Shown here: positions 7,621 through 15,648 of the stretch, one piece after another
How the letters are laid out: every line of letters begins with the position of its first letter
How positions within the stretch are numbered: position 1 is the first letter of the stretch
Source of the DNA: Bacillota bacterium
GTDB lineage: Bacteria; Bacillota; Ch66; Ch109
Reading direction: 5' to 3'
NCBI GenBank assembly: GCA_013178275.1
Contig: JABLWZ010000001.1
Coordinates: forward strand, 1 to 64,000
Length of the DNA: 64,000 nucleotides
Notes under the pieces: model-generated
Told to the model about the DNA's origin: nothing
The model's input: the letters and a program-made list of their open reading frames with translations, nothing else
Database searches by the model: none
Made by a program: the position numbers and the translations under genes

Positions 7621-8412
7621 ATGGAAACCAGGAGTGCTGACGAGGTTAAAAAGAAGATCAAGGACTTCGCCCTGGGCATGGGGGTGGACGACGTAGGGTT
7701 CGCCACGGTGTCCGACTACCAGAGCCCGCGCAGCCCGAGCATCGAATCGCTGTTTCCCGCGGCCCGTTCGATGGTGGTGCTGACGTACAAGGAGCTGTCA
7801 AACTGCGAGAGCCCAAGCCCCCAGATGTCTATGGCCGGCCGGCTCGACATCATGGAGTTCGCCCGCTCCTGCAACTACAAGCTGTGTCGGTTCCTGGAGA
7901 AGGAGTTCAGGTGCACGGCCATGTCGACCCCGCTGTCCTACCCGCTGGACATGGGCAAGAAGGCCGGCAACGGCACCATCGGTGATGTATCCTGCCGCCA
8001 CGCCGCCCTGGCCGCCGGGCAGGGTAATTTCGGCCGCAACAACCTGATAATCCATCCCACCCTGGGAGCACGCGTCATATTCGCCGTCATCCTGACCAGC
8101 CTGGAGCTGCCCTCCGACCCGCCGGTGACAGAAGACCTCTGCATCCAGTGCAACATCTGCGTCGAGAACTGCCCTGCGGGGGCGCTGGACGAAGAGGGGA
8201 AGACCGACGTGCTGAAGTGCCTGGGCAAGTCCCAGCCTTACGGGATAATGGCCAGCATCAGCTTCTGGCGCAAATTCATCGACAGCCCGCCCGAGGAACA
8301 AAAGAAGATGTTCCGTGACGAGAACTACCTCCGGCTCTATCAGTCGGCTTTTATCGGGTTTCAGTACCACTGCTTCAACTGCTACATGCTCTGCCCGATC
8401 GGCCAGGACTAG
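7621..8412 (+). CDS. QueG-like 4Fe-4S double-cluster protein
   Basis: A 263-aa cytoplasmic redox protein with the catalytic-domain fold seen in epoxyqueuosine reductase and reductive dehalogenase relatives (AARSMVVLTYKE, then GRNNLIIHPTLGARV). A ferredoxin-like pair of cluster motifs follows: CIQCNICVENCP and, at the C-terminus, CFNCYMLCPIGQD, plus an isolated C in DVLKCLG. It is much shorter than true QueG and lacks the HEAT tail, so tRNA modification is unlikely; members of this group are usually annotated only as 4Fe-4S proteins. It sits behind a MarR operator and is probably inducible. The substrate cannot be read from sequence. A terminator follows. Confidence 0.8.
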   Translation: METRSADEVKKKIKDFALGMGVDDVGFATVSDYQSPRSPSIESLFPAARSMVVLTYKELSNCESPSPQMSMAGRLDIMEFARSCNYKLCRFLEKEFRCTAMSTPLSYPLDMGKKAGNGTIGDVSCRHAALAAGQGNFGRNNLIIHPTLGARVIFAVILTSLELPSDPPVTEDLCIQCNICVENCPAGALDEEGKTDVLKCLGKSQPYGIMASISFWRKFIDSPPEEQKKMFRDENYLRLYQSAFIGFQYHCFNCYMLCPIGQD

Positions 8413-8426
8413 CAATATACCGCATC

Positions 8427-8465
8427 AAAACGGCTGCCAGTGTTTCATTCACCGGCAGCCGTTTT
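8427..8465. terminator. Intrinsic terminator between convergent genes
   Basis: A 12-bp stem, AAAACGGCTGCC (8427-8438) with GGCAGCCGTTTT (8454-8465). The A and T flanks let it serve both strands. Confidence 0.8.
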
Positions 8466-8493
8466 GTCTACCTTTGGATTATGCACCTCTCTA

Positions 8494-9111
8494 TCAAAGG
8501 TAGGTATCCACCTGGTTTTCAATGGCGACCATTTCCTCCTCGGTCAGCTCCCGGCCCAGTATACCGCTCAGGGCCTTGATCGACGCCCCGATGGCTATCC
8601 GCCGCACGTCGGGGGCCGATTCCGCCGCCGTCGGAGGTTTTCGGGGCGCGAGCTTCGATGAAGGCAGCCCGGGGCTGAGAGCGGCGGCCATCTCGTCCAG
8701 CGCCGCCTCCGCGTCCCGCAGCGGTTCATGATCGTACCCGGGGTATCCGGGCTCACCCCCGGACGGGCCCGCCGAATCCATCCCGAAAGGGACCTCTTCC
8801 CGACTGGGAGGAGTATTATTTCTTTCCTCTTTTCTCTCCTCCCGGCGCCGGCGGGTTTCCTCTTTCCTGGTGCTGTAGCTCTTAAAGGCCTGGGCGATGG
8901 TGTTCTCTATGATGTTCAGGTCCGCCCGGTGCGCCTCCAGAAAAATCATATCGTCAGGGCGGTATTTCTCGGCTATCTCCATCAGCTCGTGCTGATTGGC
9001 TATCAGGGCCTGCAGGGCGGGGACAACCTTGATCGATACCCGGGCCAGTTCCTGGTCGTACTCGAACCCCGAGTAAGTCAGGTTCGACTCTTTCTGCTTC
9101 GCTTTCGCCAT
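8494..9111 (-). CDS. Hypothetical protein with coiled-coil and disordered middle, 205 aa
   Basis: No family recognised. Residues about 1-80 look helical (ELARVSIKVVPALQALIANQ). A strongly basic/acidic stretch of Arg/Glu repeats (about 80-98) suggests a charged coiled coil. A Pro/Gly/Ser-rich middle (about 99-165) is probably disordered, and the C-terminal 40 residues form another helical segment ending EEEMVAIENQVDTYL. There is no signal peptide. The start ATG at 9111 (MAKAKQKE) has AAGGAAG before it; 11 further codons are open upstream. It is monocistronic. Confidence 0.65.
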   Translation of the reverse strand: MAKAKQKESNLTYSGFEYDQELARVSIKVVPALQALIANQHELMEIAEKYRPDDMIFLEAHRADLNIIENTIAQAFKSYSTRKEETRRRREERKEERNNTPPSREEVPFGMDSAGPSGGEPGYPGYDHEPLRDAEAALDEMAAALSPGLPSSKLAPRKPPTAAESAPDVRRIAIGASIKALSGILGRELTEEEMVAIENQVDTYL

Positions 9112-9454
9112 TCCGACACTTCCTTCCAAGTTTCTGTCTCCCAAAGTACGTTTAATATTTTAATATAAGAACCTGGAAATATCACCAGTTTTTTACGCTA
9201 TCGGAAAGGGTATTTTCCGATGCGAGCAAGAGCAGCTACGGCTATCGCTTGCGCCAGAGGCTTGGCGACAGCCAGTTTTCTTCGGCAACCGGCATGCGGG
9301 GTCTGCTTCTTCCCAGGCCGGTATAGAGGCAGAAAAAGCAGTAAATCAGTAACAGATTTACACACTTTTTTCAAAGAAATTTAAAGGATTTTGGTATATG
9401 GTATTGATTAGGTGTACACAACTTCAGTCGGTTAAAAGGGGTGCAGATCGATAG
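9112..9454. other. Gene-free stretch with hairpins
   Basis: No gene is supported here. It holds a hairpin, ATCGGAAA with TTTCCGAT (about 9200-9222), like the one at 20885-20909, and a GGCTTGGCGACAGCC stem followed by TTTTC near 9250. The AT-rich stretch 9340-9420 probably contains the promoter of the metallophosphoesterase gene, but no clear -35/-10 pair stands out. Confidence 0.5.
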
Positions 9455-10585
9455 ATGGGGATCTGGTCGATGGCGATATTTATCTTGATCGCGATAATTT
9501 TCTACGTTGGATGGCGGGGCCGCCAGGCATTCGACAGGTACATCCCGCGGAGATGGGGTACTGCAGTTTACTGGGTCGTCTACCTGTTGATAGCCACCTC
9601 GTACATCGTCGTGGACCGGATGAACCTGCCGGTCGGGTCAGCGGTAAAGTCGGCCGCGGTCTGGGTGGGCCCCTACACGATAGCCTTCATGTTTTACGCC
9701 TTCTGGGTTCTGCTGCTGATCGATATACTGCGGCTGCTGGACTGGAAGCTCAAGTTCATCCCCTCCGTTTTAAAGCAGAACCGGGCCTGGGTGGGAGCGG
9801 CGGCGATCCTGCTGATCCTGGGGATACTGGGGTACGGCACCTGGAACGCCCGAAACCCGGTGGTAACCTCCTACCAGCTCCAGATACCCAAGACGGTGAG
9901 CGGGGACAAGCAGCTGCACGCGGTAGTCCTGTCCGACCTGCACCTGGGCCGGATCATCGACCGGGAACGCCTGGAGCACATCATAGCCCAGGTCAATAAG
10001 CTGAACCCCGATATCGTGCTGCTGGCGGGGGACGTGATCGACGGGGATGCCAGACCGTATATCGAGCAGGACATGGGCTCGGTGTTCCGACAGCTGCAGC
10101 CGAGGCTGGGCACCTATATGGTGCTTGGCAACCACGACAACATGAGAAACGACGACACCATCAAGGTCATACAGGATTCGGGCATCATCCTGCTGCGGGA
10201 CCAGTACCGGCTGATCGACAACCGCTTCTACCTGGTGGGGAGGAACTATCCCTCGCGGGGCTTCGTTCCCGGCCCGCAGCCGAAGCTTGCCTCGGTGATG
10301 GCCGGGATCGACCGCCAACTACCCATCATTATGCTGAAGCACAACCCTCAGGACCTGGAAGAGGCGCGGACCAACCAGGTAGATCTGCAGATATCGGGGC
10401 ATACCCACCAGGGCCAGCTGTACCCGCTTCACCTTATCACCGAGAGGATGTACGAGATCGACTGGGGTCACCTGCAAAAGGACGGGTTTCAACTGATAGT
10501 ATCCACCGGGGTCGGGACCTGGGGCCCCCCGATCCGGGTGGGAAACACCCCGGAGATAGTCGACCTCAGGATAGAATTCAACTGA
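9455..10585 (+). CDS. Membrane-anchored metallophosphoesterase (YaeI/YkuE type)
   Basis: A 376-aa protein with about four N-terminal membrane helices (within 1-135) and a calcineurin-like phosphoesterase domain. Metal-binding motifs are complete: LSDLHLG, LLAGDVIDGD, VLGNHDN, LKHNP and SGHTHQGQ. Relatives hydrolyse phosphodiester or pyrophosphate bonds in membrane lipid precursors. It converges on an envelope-gene run (PAP2 phosphatase, deacetylase, MFS, glycosyltransferase), consistent with a role in lipid or cell-wall metabolism. A second ATG at 9470 is an alternative start. Confidence 0.88.
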   Translation: MGIWSMAIFILIAIIFYVGWRGRQAFDRYIPRRWGTAVYWVVYLLIATSYIVVDRMNLPVGSAVKSAAVWVGPYTIAFMFYAFWVLLLIDILRLLDWKLKFIPSVLKQNRAWVGAAAILLILGILGYGTWNARNPVVTSYQLQIPKTVSGDKQLHAVVLSDLHLGRIIDRERLEHIIAQVNKLNPDIVLLAGDVIDGDARPYIEQDMGSVFRQLQPRLGTYMVLGNHDNMRNDDTIKVIQDSGIILLRDQYRLIDNRFYLVGRNYPSRGFVPGPQPKLASVMAGIDRQLPIIMLKHNPQDLEEARTNQVDLQISGHTHQGQLYPLHLITERMYEIDWGHLQKDGFQLIVSTGVGTWGPPIRVGNTPEIVDLRIEFN

Positions 10586-10587
10586 GT

Positions 10588-11286
10588 TCAGTTCCCTCCC
10601 CGGTAATATTGGAGGGCGCGCAGCCCGAAAACGCACCCCAGCAGCCATAGACCGCCGGCGGCAAACCCCGCTATAACGTCGCTCGGGTAGTGGACCCCCA
10701 GGTAGATGCGGCTGATGCCGATGGTCAGGACCAGCAGCATCAGGAAAACGGTCAGCAGGCTGCGGACGGGGCCTGGCCGGAAGATAGTCCAGACCAGGTA
10801 TATCAGCATCCCGTAAAAGGCGAAGGAAACCATGGCGTGGGCGCTGGGAAAGCTGTACCCGGGCTCGTGGATGATGGGGAAAAGATCGGGCCGGGTCCGG
10901 TGAAACGCCAGCTTCAGAAGCCGGTTCAGGACGAAAGAACCCGCCAGGGAGATAAGGATCAGGTTGGCCTCCCAGCCCCTATACCGGCGGAGGAAGAACC
11001 AGGAAAGAAGCCCGATGCTGATAACGGCCAGTCCGGACCCAATGAAGGTCACGGACTTCATAAACGCGGTCATCGCCGGACTGCGGAACTGGTTGAAGAG
11101 CCCGATTATCAGACTGTCGGACCGCATCACCTCCTGATGGTAGACGTTTTCCGCCAGGTGGGCGAAGACCAGAAGCATCGCCGCGGCGAGCAGCAGACCG
11201 GCCAGCAGGTAATTCCGGAATACCTGCAGGGGTACGACCCGCATCCGATTGAATCTCCGCAGTACTCCCATTTGCCTTAGGTTCAC
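10588..11286 (-). CDS. PAP2-family membrane phosphatase
   Basis: A 232-aa integral membrane phosphatase with about five to six helices. The three PAP2 motifs are present: KLAFHRTRP, FPSAHAM and SRIYLGVHYPSDVIAG, giving the catalytic His pair and Arg. Family members dephosphorylate lipid phosphates such as undecaprenyl-pyrophosphate or phosphatidic acid on the outer face of the membrane. The GTG start at 11286 is favoured by AAGGGGGG upstream. It lies last in a minus-strand run starting with a glycolipid-type glycosyltransferase (14878), with only 18 bp to the deacetylase gene. Confidence 0.88.
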   Translation of the reverse strand: MNLRQMGVLRRFNRMRVVPLQVFRNYLLAGLLLAAAMLLVFAHLAENVYHQEVMRSDSLIIGLFNQFRSPAMTAFMKSVTFIGSGLAVISIGLLSWFFLRRYRGWEANLILISLAGSFVLNRLLKLAFHRTRPDLFPIIHEPGYSFPSAHAMVSFAFYGMLIYLVWTIFRPGPVRSLLTVFLMLLVLTIGISRIYLGVHYPSDVIAGFAAGGLWLLGCVFGLRALQYYRGGN

Positions 11287-11304
11287 CGGTATCCCCCCTT
11301 GGTC

Positions 11305-12555
11305 TTATGATTTAAGCCACAGATCGAACAACCGCTCCCGACTTATCCAGACCAGCTTCGGTGGATCGGGTGCCGGCCGGCGTTTTTCACCGGCGCCCGG
11401 CGGGCGGTATACCCTTGCGATGACCCGCTGCAGAGCCCCTACCAGGCGGACCGGGATCGAGGGCGGCACCTCCTGGACCTGAAATCCCAGGCCCTTGACT
11501 CCCCGGTTGATGCGGGAGAGGCCGAAAAAGACCTCTGCCTCTCGGTATTCCGGATGGGCCTGGATATAAGCCGCCAGGCCGGGGAGGGAATCCCGCGCCA
11601 GCCGCAGTGCCCGCAGCCCGGTTTTCATGGGGTCGGTCTCGTCTCCCGAGAGACGGAGGTTGTCAAAGTGGATCTCGCCTGCCGGGTCACCCGGCCGGGC
11701 CAGCACCAGACCGTCAGGACCGAAAACCGCCGGGCCGGGGAAGCGGGACCGGGACAGCCGAAGGATGTTTTCGGGGCCGACCCGTTCTATCTTATAGATA
11801 CGCGCGAAAAAGCCTTCCCAGCCCTCCCACAGCCTGAAAATAAGGCGCCTGGATAGCGGCCAGGCGGGAAAAGCCAGTTCCACCAGCGGCAGTTTTTTTA
11901 GCTCCCGGACCCCGCGGCAGATGTCCCCCAGGGATCGCAGGGTGTTCAGCGGGGCTCCCGGTTCACCGCCGTCATCGTGCAGGAGAACGATCGAGCCGGG
12001 CCGGACCCTTTTCAGGATGCGGCCGGTGATTGACGAAGGAGGGTTTCGGCGCTTCCAGTCGCGGCCGTCGACGTCGTAGAGTACGGCCTGCTTCCCGCGG
12101 GAGCGCATCCACAGCCAGGTGACCAGGTTGAAGGTGCCCCAGGGCGGCCGGAACCAGGTAACCGTCTCCCCGGTAACCTGCTCCAGGGTCCTGATGCCCC
12201 CGTCCAGATCCCGCCAGGTACGTCCCGGGGATGACGCCCAGGCGTGGCGGTGATACTGCGAATGAGCCCCCAGCTGGTGGCCCCGGGCTAGGATCGAGCG
12301 GGTGATCTCCGGGTAGCGGGCGGCCTTCTCGCCTACCAGGAAAAAGACGGCCTTCACCCCCGCCCGATCCAGGACATCGAGTACCTGGGGGGTGACCTCG
12401 GGGTTCGGACCGTCGTCGAAGGTTATGGCCACCCCCGGTGTGTACTGCCGCTTCCAGCACCCGATTCCAAGGCGGTGCAGGAGCAGGTCGGGGATCACCG
12501 TATATAAAGCGTATATCAGGACCAGCACCAGCGGCGTCAGGTATGCCCAGCTCAT
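11305..12555 (-). CDS. Polysaccharide deacetylase fused to a YkoP-like domain
   Basis: A 416-aa protein: an N-terminal membrane helix (about 3-22), a NodB-type deacetylase domain (about 40-240) and a C-terminal domain (about 245-416) resembling Bacillus YkoP. Catalytic features are TFDDGPNPEVT (metal-binding Asp pair), HSQYHRH (metal His), RPPWG and LLHDDGG. The enzyme should remove acetyl groups from an extracellular or membrane-proximal glycan. In Bacillus, ykoP lies beside ykoN (glycosyltransferase) and ykoQ (phosphoesterase), and this window has the same three functions within 6 kb, which supports a shared glycolipid or wall pathway. The fusion is inferred from sequence resemblance. Confidence 0.82.
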   Translation of the reverse strand: MSWAYLTPLVLVLIYALYTVIPDLLLHRLGIGCWKRQYTPGVAITFDDGPNPEVTPQVLDVLDRAGVKAVFFLVGEKAARYPEITRSILARGHQLGAHSQYHRHAWASSPGRTWRDLDGGIRTLEQVTGETVTWFRPPWGTFNLVTWLWMRSRGKQAVLYDVDGRDWKRRNPPSSITGRILKRVRPGSIVLLHDDGGEPGAPLNTLRSLGDICRGVRELKKLPLVELAFPAWPLSRRLIFRLWEGWEGFFARIYKIERVGPENILRLSRSRFPGPAVFGPDGLVLARPGDPAGEIHFDNLRLSGDETDPMKTGLRALRLARDSLPGLAAYIQAHPEYREAEVFFGLSRINRGVKGLGFQVQEVPPSIPVRLVGALQRVIARVYRPPGAGEKRRPAPDPPKLVWISRERLFDLWLKS

Positions 12556-12560
12556 TTGCG

Positions 12561-13727
12561 CTATACCTCCGGCCTATTACCGTTTACCCGCATCAGTCGA
12601 TCCAGGTCGCTCGACCAGTAAAAGACAGCCATGACCACCAGGATTAAAGCGCTGAGAAAGAACGGAGCCTGCTGGCCGAAACCTTCCCATACCATCCCCC
12701 CGGCGTAAGCCCCCAGAGCGGTGCCCAACCCCTCGATGGTCATGAAAACCGCCCACATGGAACCCCGCCGCTCGGGTGAAAGTACCCGGGCGATCAGGCC
12801 GTTCCAGGCGGGAAGGATAAAGGCGTAGGCCATCCCTATCAAAGCGGCGATGACCAGCGCGGGGATGAGCGTCCTCTGCAGCGGAAGCAGCGCCAGTAAA
12901 AAGGCCGCGCCAAAAAAACCTATGACCAGGGGTCGCTTCACCCCCAGGCTGTCGGCCAGTTTCCCCGCGGGGGCCAGAAGCAGCACCGTGAAAGCCCCGC
13001 CGCCGATCAGCAGGTAGCTGAACTCCTCGGCGCTCAGGTCGAAAACGGTGCGGCCGTATACCGCGATCACCGGCAGCAGGATGCCGATCGAAACGGTCTG
13101 CATCAGCATCCCCGGGTACAGTACCCGGAGGGAGATAAACTCCTGGAGCAGTTCCCGCAGAAAGGCAATGAAGTCCTTACTGGCTTCCGCGGCCGCCAGC
13201 GGAAAACGGCTGAAAGCAGTTATCAGCAGGGCCGACCCCATCACGCCCAGCAGCGACCAGAATGCCAGGGCGTACGACTGCCCGATCAGGAAATTCACCA
13301 GCACCGGCCCCAGGCCGCTGCCGATCAGCCAGGCCATGAAGACCCGGCTCATCGCCTGCCCGATCTTATCCATAGACGTACTGGCCGCCACGGTCGAGGT
13401 GACCACCGGCCAGATCGGCGACACCCCCAGGCCGAACAGCACCGCCCCTAGCAGAAAAACCGGCGTGTTCCAGCGGGCATACATCAGGTAAATCCCCAGG
13501 CCTGACAGCACCATCCCAATGAGCAGCAGCCGTTTCCCGCCGACCCGGTCGTTTACCCAGCCGGCCGGCAGGCGGAAGAGGTTATCGGACAGGTAGTGCA
13601 GGGAGATCGCGGCGCCTACGGTGCCGAGGCTGAATCCGGCGGCGTACTGGCCGTAAAGCGGCAGCAGGCTGATTACCAGAGCGCAGCGAACAAATTCCAG
13701 CATGCCTAATAAAATGATTGGGCCCAT
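12561..13727 (-). CDS. MFS transporter
   Basis: A 388-aa permease with the 12-helix layout of the major facilitator superfamily. The loop 2-3 motif A is visible as GWVNDRVGGKRLL, with a partial repeat GKLADSLGVKRPL in the second half. It resembles sugar/multidrug MFS proteins, but the substrate cannot be called. Its start codon lies 3 bp past the glycosyltransferase stop, and its ribosome site GGAGGAGA is inside that gene, so the two are coupled. Placed between a glycosyltransferase and a deacetylase, it might flip or export a glycolipid, as LtaA-like MFS proteins do; that is inference. Confidence 0.85.
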   Translation of the reverse strand: MGPIILLGMLEFVRCALVISLLPLYGQYAAGFSLGTVGAAISLHYLSDNLFRLPAGWVNDRVGGKRLLLIGMVLSGLGIYLMYARWNTPVFLLGAVLFGLGVSPIWPVVTSTVAASTSMDKIGQAMSRVFMAWLIGSGLGPVLVNFLIGQSYALAFWSLLGVMGSALLITAFSRFPLAAAEASKDFIAFLRELLQEFISLRVLYPGMLMQTVSIGILLPVIAVYGRTVFDLSAEEFSYLLIGGGAFTVLLLAPAGKLADSLGVKRPLVIGFFGAAFLLALLPLQRTLIPALVIAALIGMAYAFILPAWNGLIARVLSPERRGSMWAVFMTIEGLGTALGAYAGGMVWEGFGQQAPFFLSALILVVMAVFYWSSDLDRLMRVNGNRPEV

Positions 13728-13729
13728 GT

Positions 13730-14878
13730 CTACTCTCCTCCCGCCAGGGGCAGGGTCGATCCGACCAGCTGCAGCATGTACTCCGCCGCCCGGATGGCCG
13801 CATTCCCGGGCAGGGCCGAGGCAGCCGCCCGGCGCATCTCTTCGAGCTGCTCCGGCTCCCGCAGCAGGGTATTCACGATCGCTTCCAGTTCCGGAAGGTT
13901 GTTGGCCGTACGGCCGGCGCCGATCCGAGCGACGAAATTGGCGTTGGCTTCCTCCTGGCCGGGGATTGGTTTGAAGATCACCAGCGGGAGTTTCCTGGTC
14001 AGGGCTTCGGATACCGTCAACCCCCCGGCCTTGGTGATGACCAGGTTGGCTGCGGTCATAAGCTCTGCCACGTTGTTGACGAAGCCGAAGCGGATCATGG
14101 TGTTGCGGGCGTTCTGCACCGTGTCCTCCAGGGAATCGAAGAGTTTTTTATCCCTCCCGCAGACCACTATGGTCTGTACCGGCCAGGGAGAATCGGCAAG
14201 CTGGCGGCAGATGGTCTTCAGCTCACTCAAGACCCCATAAGCCCCACCCATCACCAGGACCGTGGGCAGGTCGGTGCGGAGTCCCAGCCGGGCCATTACC
14301 TCATTCCGGTCCAGGCTGGACTCGAAACGGGGATTGACCGGAATCCCGGTGACCTTGATCCGTTCCGGTTCGATCCCTCTATCGATCAGGCCGCGAGCGA
14401 CATCAGCACACCCAACGATGAAGAGGTCCACCCCGGAGTGAATCCACTGGCTGTGAACCGAGTAATCGGTCACCACCGTTGCCAGGGGGATATCCAGGGC
14501 CTTCTTTTTCCTCAGCTTGGCCAGCACCCCGGCGATGGTGGGATAGGTGCAGATGATCAGGTCCGGCCGCAGCTCCTGTATGTATCTCAAGTAGTCGTTT
14601 TGACCGAGGCTGTCCAGGAAACTCTGCACCAGCGAGTCGTCGGAGATGTTGGAAGTGCTCTTATAAAAACGACCCCAGACCCGGGGGGTGCTCTTCAGCA
14701 TCCGGATGTAGAAACCCTTCAGCAGTGAGTTGAACCTTTTACTTATCAGCTCTCCGCAGTCAAGGTGGATTATCTCGGAACCGGGTGATACGGCCTGGAT
14801 CGCCTCTATTACCGCTTCTGCCGCCTTGATATGTCCAGCCCCAAAGGCGGCGGAAAAGATCAGCACTCTCGGAGCCAT
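13730..14878 (-). CDS. Diacylglycerol glucosyltransferase-like enzyme (MGDG synthase/UgtP family)
   Basis: A 382-aa GT28-type glycosyltransferase. The N-terminal domain starts with the family hallmark FSAAFGAGHIKAAEAV and has TYPTIAGVL and VTDYSVHSQW; the C-terminal UDP-sugar site has VMGGAYGVLSELK, ITKAGGLTVSEAL and KPIPGQEEANA. Such enzymes add glucose or galactose to diacylglycerol on the cytoplasmic membrane face, making glycolipids or lipoteichoic-acid anchors. It is first in the minus-strand run 14878 to 10588 with AAGGGTGGAG before the ATG, and probably sets expression of the MFS, deacetylase and PAP2 genes. Confidence 0.88.
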   Translation of the reverse strand: MAPRVLIFSAAFGAGHIKAAEAVIEAIQAVSPGSEIIHLDCGELISKRFNSLLKGFYIRMLKSTPRVWGRFYKSTSNISDDSLVQSFLDSLGQNDYLRYIQELRPDLIICTYPTIAGVLAKLRKKKALDIPLATVVTDYSVHSQWIHSGVDLFIVGCADVARGLIDRGIEPERIKVTGIPVNPRFESSLDRNEVMARLGLRTDLPTVLVMGGAYGVLSELKTICRQLADSPWPVQTIVVCGRDKKLFDSLEDTVQNARNTMIRFGFVNNVAELMTAANLVITKAGGLTVSEALTRKLPLVIFKPIPGQEEANANFVARIGAGRTANNLPELEAIVNTLLREPEQLEEMRRAAASALPGNAAIRAAEYMLQLVGSTLPLAGGE

Positions 14879-15191
14879 CGCTTTTCTCCACCCTTTCTTA
14901 TGTTGTACCGTACATCTTTATCGGATTCTGCATCTGAACTTGAAAAACATTACTCAAAGATGCAGTGCTATATATAAAATTATACCGTATTATGCTTAAA
15001 AAATTATTAAAAACCGGTTAAAAAGGCTGCGCTGGAGCAGTATACGCTCCCCTTTATAACGATTAAGGAATAAAAAATGGTTTATCGATTACCAATACTT
15101 ACCACAAAAGGGATGTTTACATTAAGAAAAACGATTATATTTTTACTAATTTTTGTAATATCCGGGGTTTAAAACCAGTATAATGCATAAA
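14879..15191. other. AT-rich intergenic region
   Basis: No gene seen. It separates divergent transcripts and should contain both promoters; TATAAT at 15179-15184 is a good -10 for the helix-turn-helix gene at 15227. Confidence 0.5.
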
Positions 15192-15214
15192 ACTATTAAT
15201 AAAGGATTAATAGT
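15192..15214. promoter_or_regulatory. Inverted repeat ACTATTAAT-N5-ATTAATAGT
   Basis: A perfect 9-5-9 palindrome just after a TATAAT element and 12 bp before the start of the helix-turn-helix gene. The position suggests an autoregulatory operator. Confidence 0.6.
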
Positions 15215-15226
15215 GAGGTGTTATAA

Positions 15227-15577
15227 ATGAGTCAGAGCAACTATTTAACTGTCTCCGAGGTCGTGGACCAGTTGAAGTCCAACTATCAAAAGGTGCTTTA
15301 CCTGATCCGGACCAATCGGATCCCGGCCGAAAAGGAAGGAAGGGCTTTCAGGATCCCCGCCAACTATCGGGAGTTGATGGAACAGAAGGGGGATACCGTC
15401 CGTAAGCGGTCCAGCCACAAGGGCAAGCGGGTTTCGATGAAGGATAAGCGAGGCCGCGCCGAGGTCCAGAAGCCGGCGGTCAACCAGGATCAGCTGATGC
15501 TTAACCTGGCCCAGGCCATCCAGGACCTGGTAGAGTACCAGGTCAGAGAGGCGATCAAAAAGCTGCCTCCCCGGTAA
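15227..15577 (+). CDS. Helix-turn-helix (excisionase/MerR-like) protein, 116 aa
   Basis: The first 50 residues form an excisionase-type helix-turn-helix: LTVSEVVDQLKSNYQKVLYLIRTNRIPAEKEGRAFRI follows the HTH_17 pattern, where a wing contacts DNA after a two-helix reader. A strongly basic linker (about 58-82, Lys/Arg/Ser) and a helical tail (about 86-112) follow, perhaps for dimerisation. The ATG at 15227 has GAGGTG upstream, and a palindrome overlaps the promoter. The gene ends in a clear terminator, so it is a single-gene unit. Targets beyond itself are unknown. Confidence 0.75.
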   Translation: MSQSNYLTVSEVVDQLKSNYQKVLYLIRTNRIPAEKEGRAFRIPANYRELMEQKGDTVRKRSSHKGKRVSMKDKRGRAEVQKPAVNQDQLMLNLAQAIQDLVEYQVREAIKKLPPR

Positions 15578-15598
15578 AACCTGATAGTATGAAAAAAG

Positions 15599-15620
15599 GC
15601 TCAGCACCGCTGAGCTTTTT
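15599..15620 (+). terminator. Intrinsic terminator
   Basis: GCTCAGC (15599-15605), loop ACC and GCTGAGC (15609-15615), then a T-run. Confidence 0.8.
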
Positions 15621-15648
15621 AATTTAAATACCATCAGGTACCCCGCGC

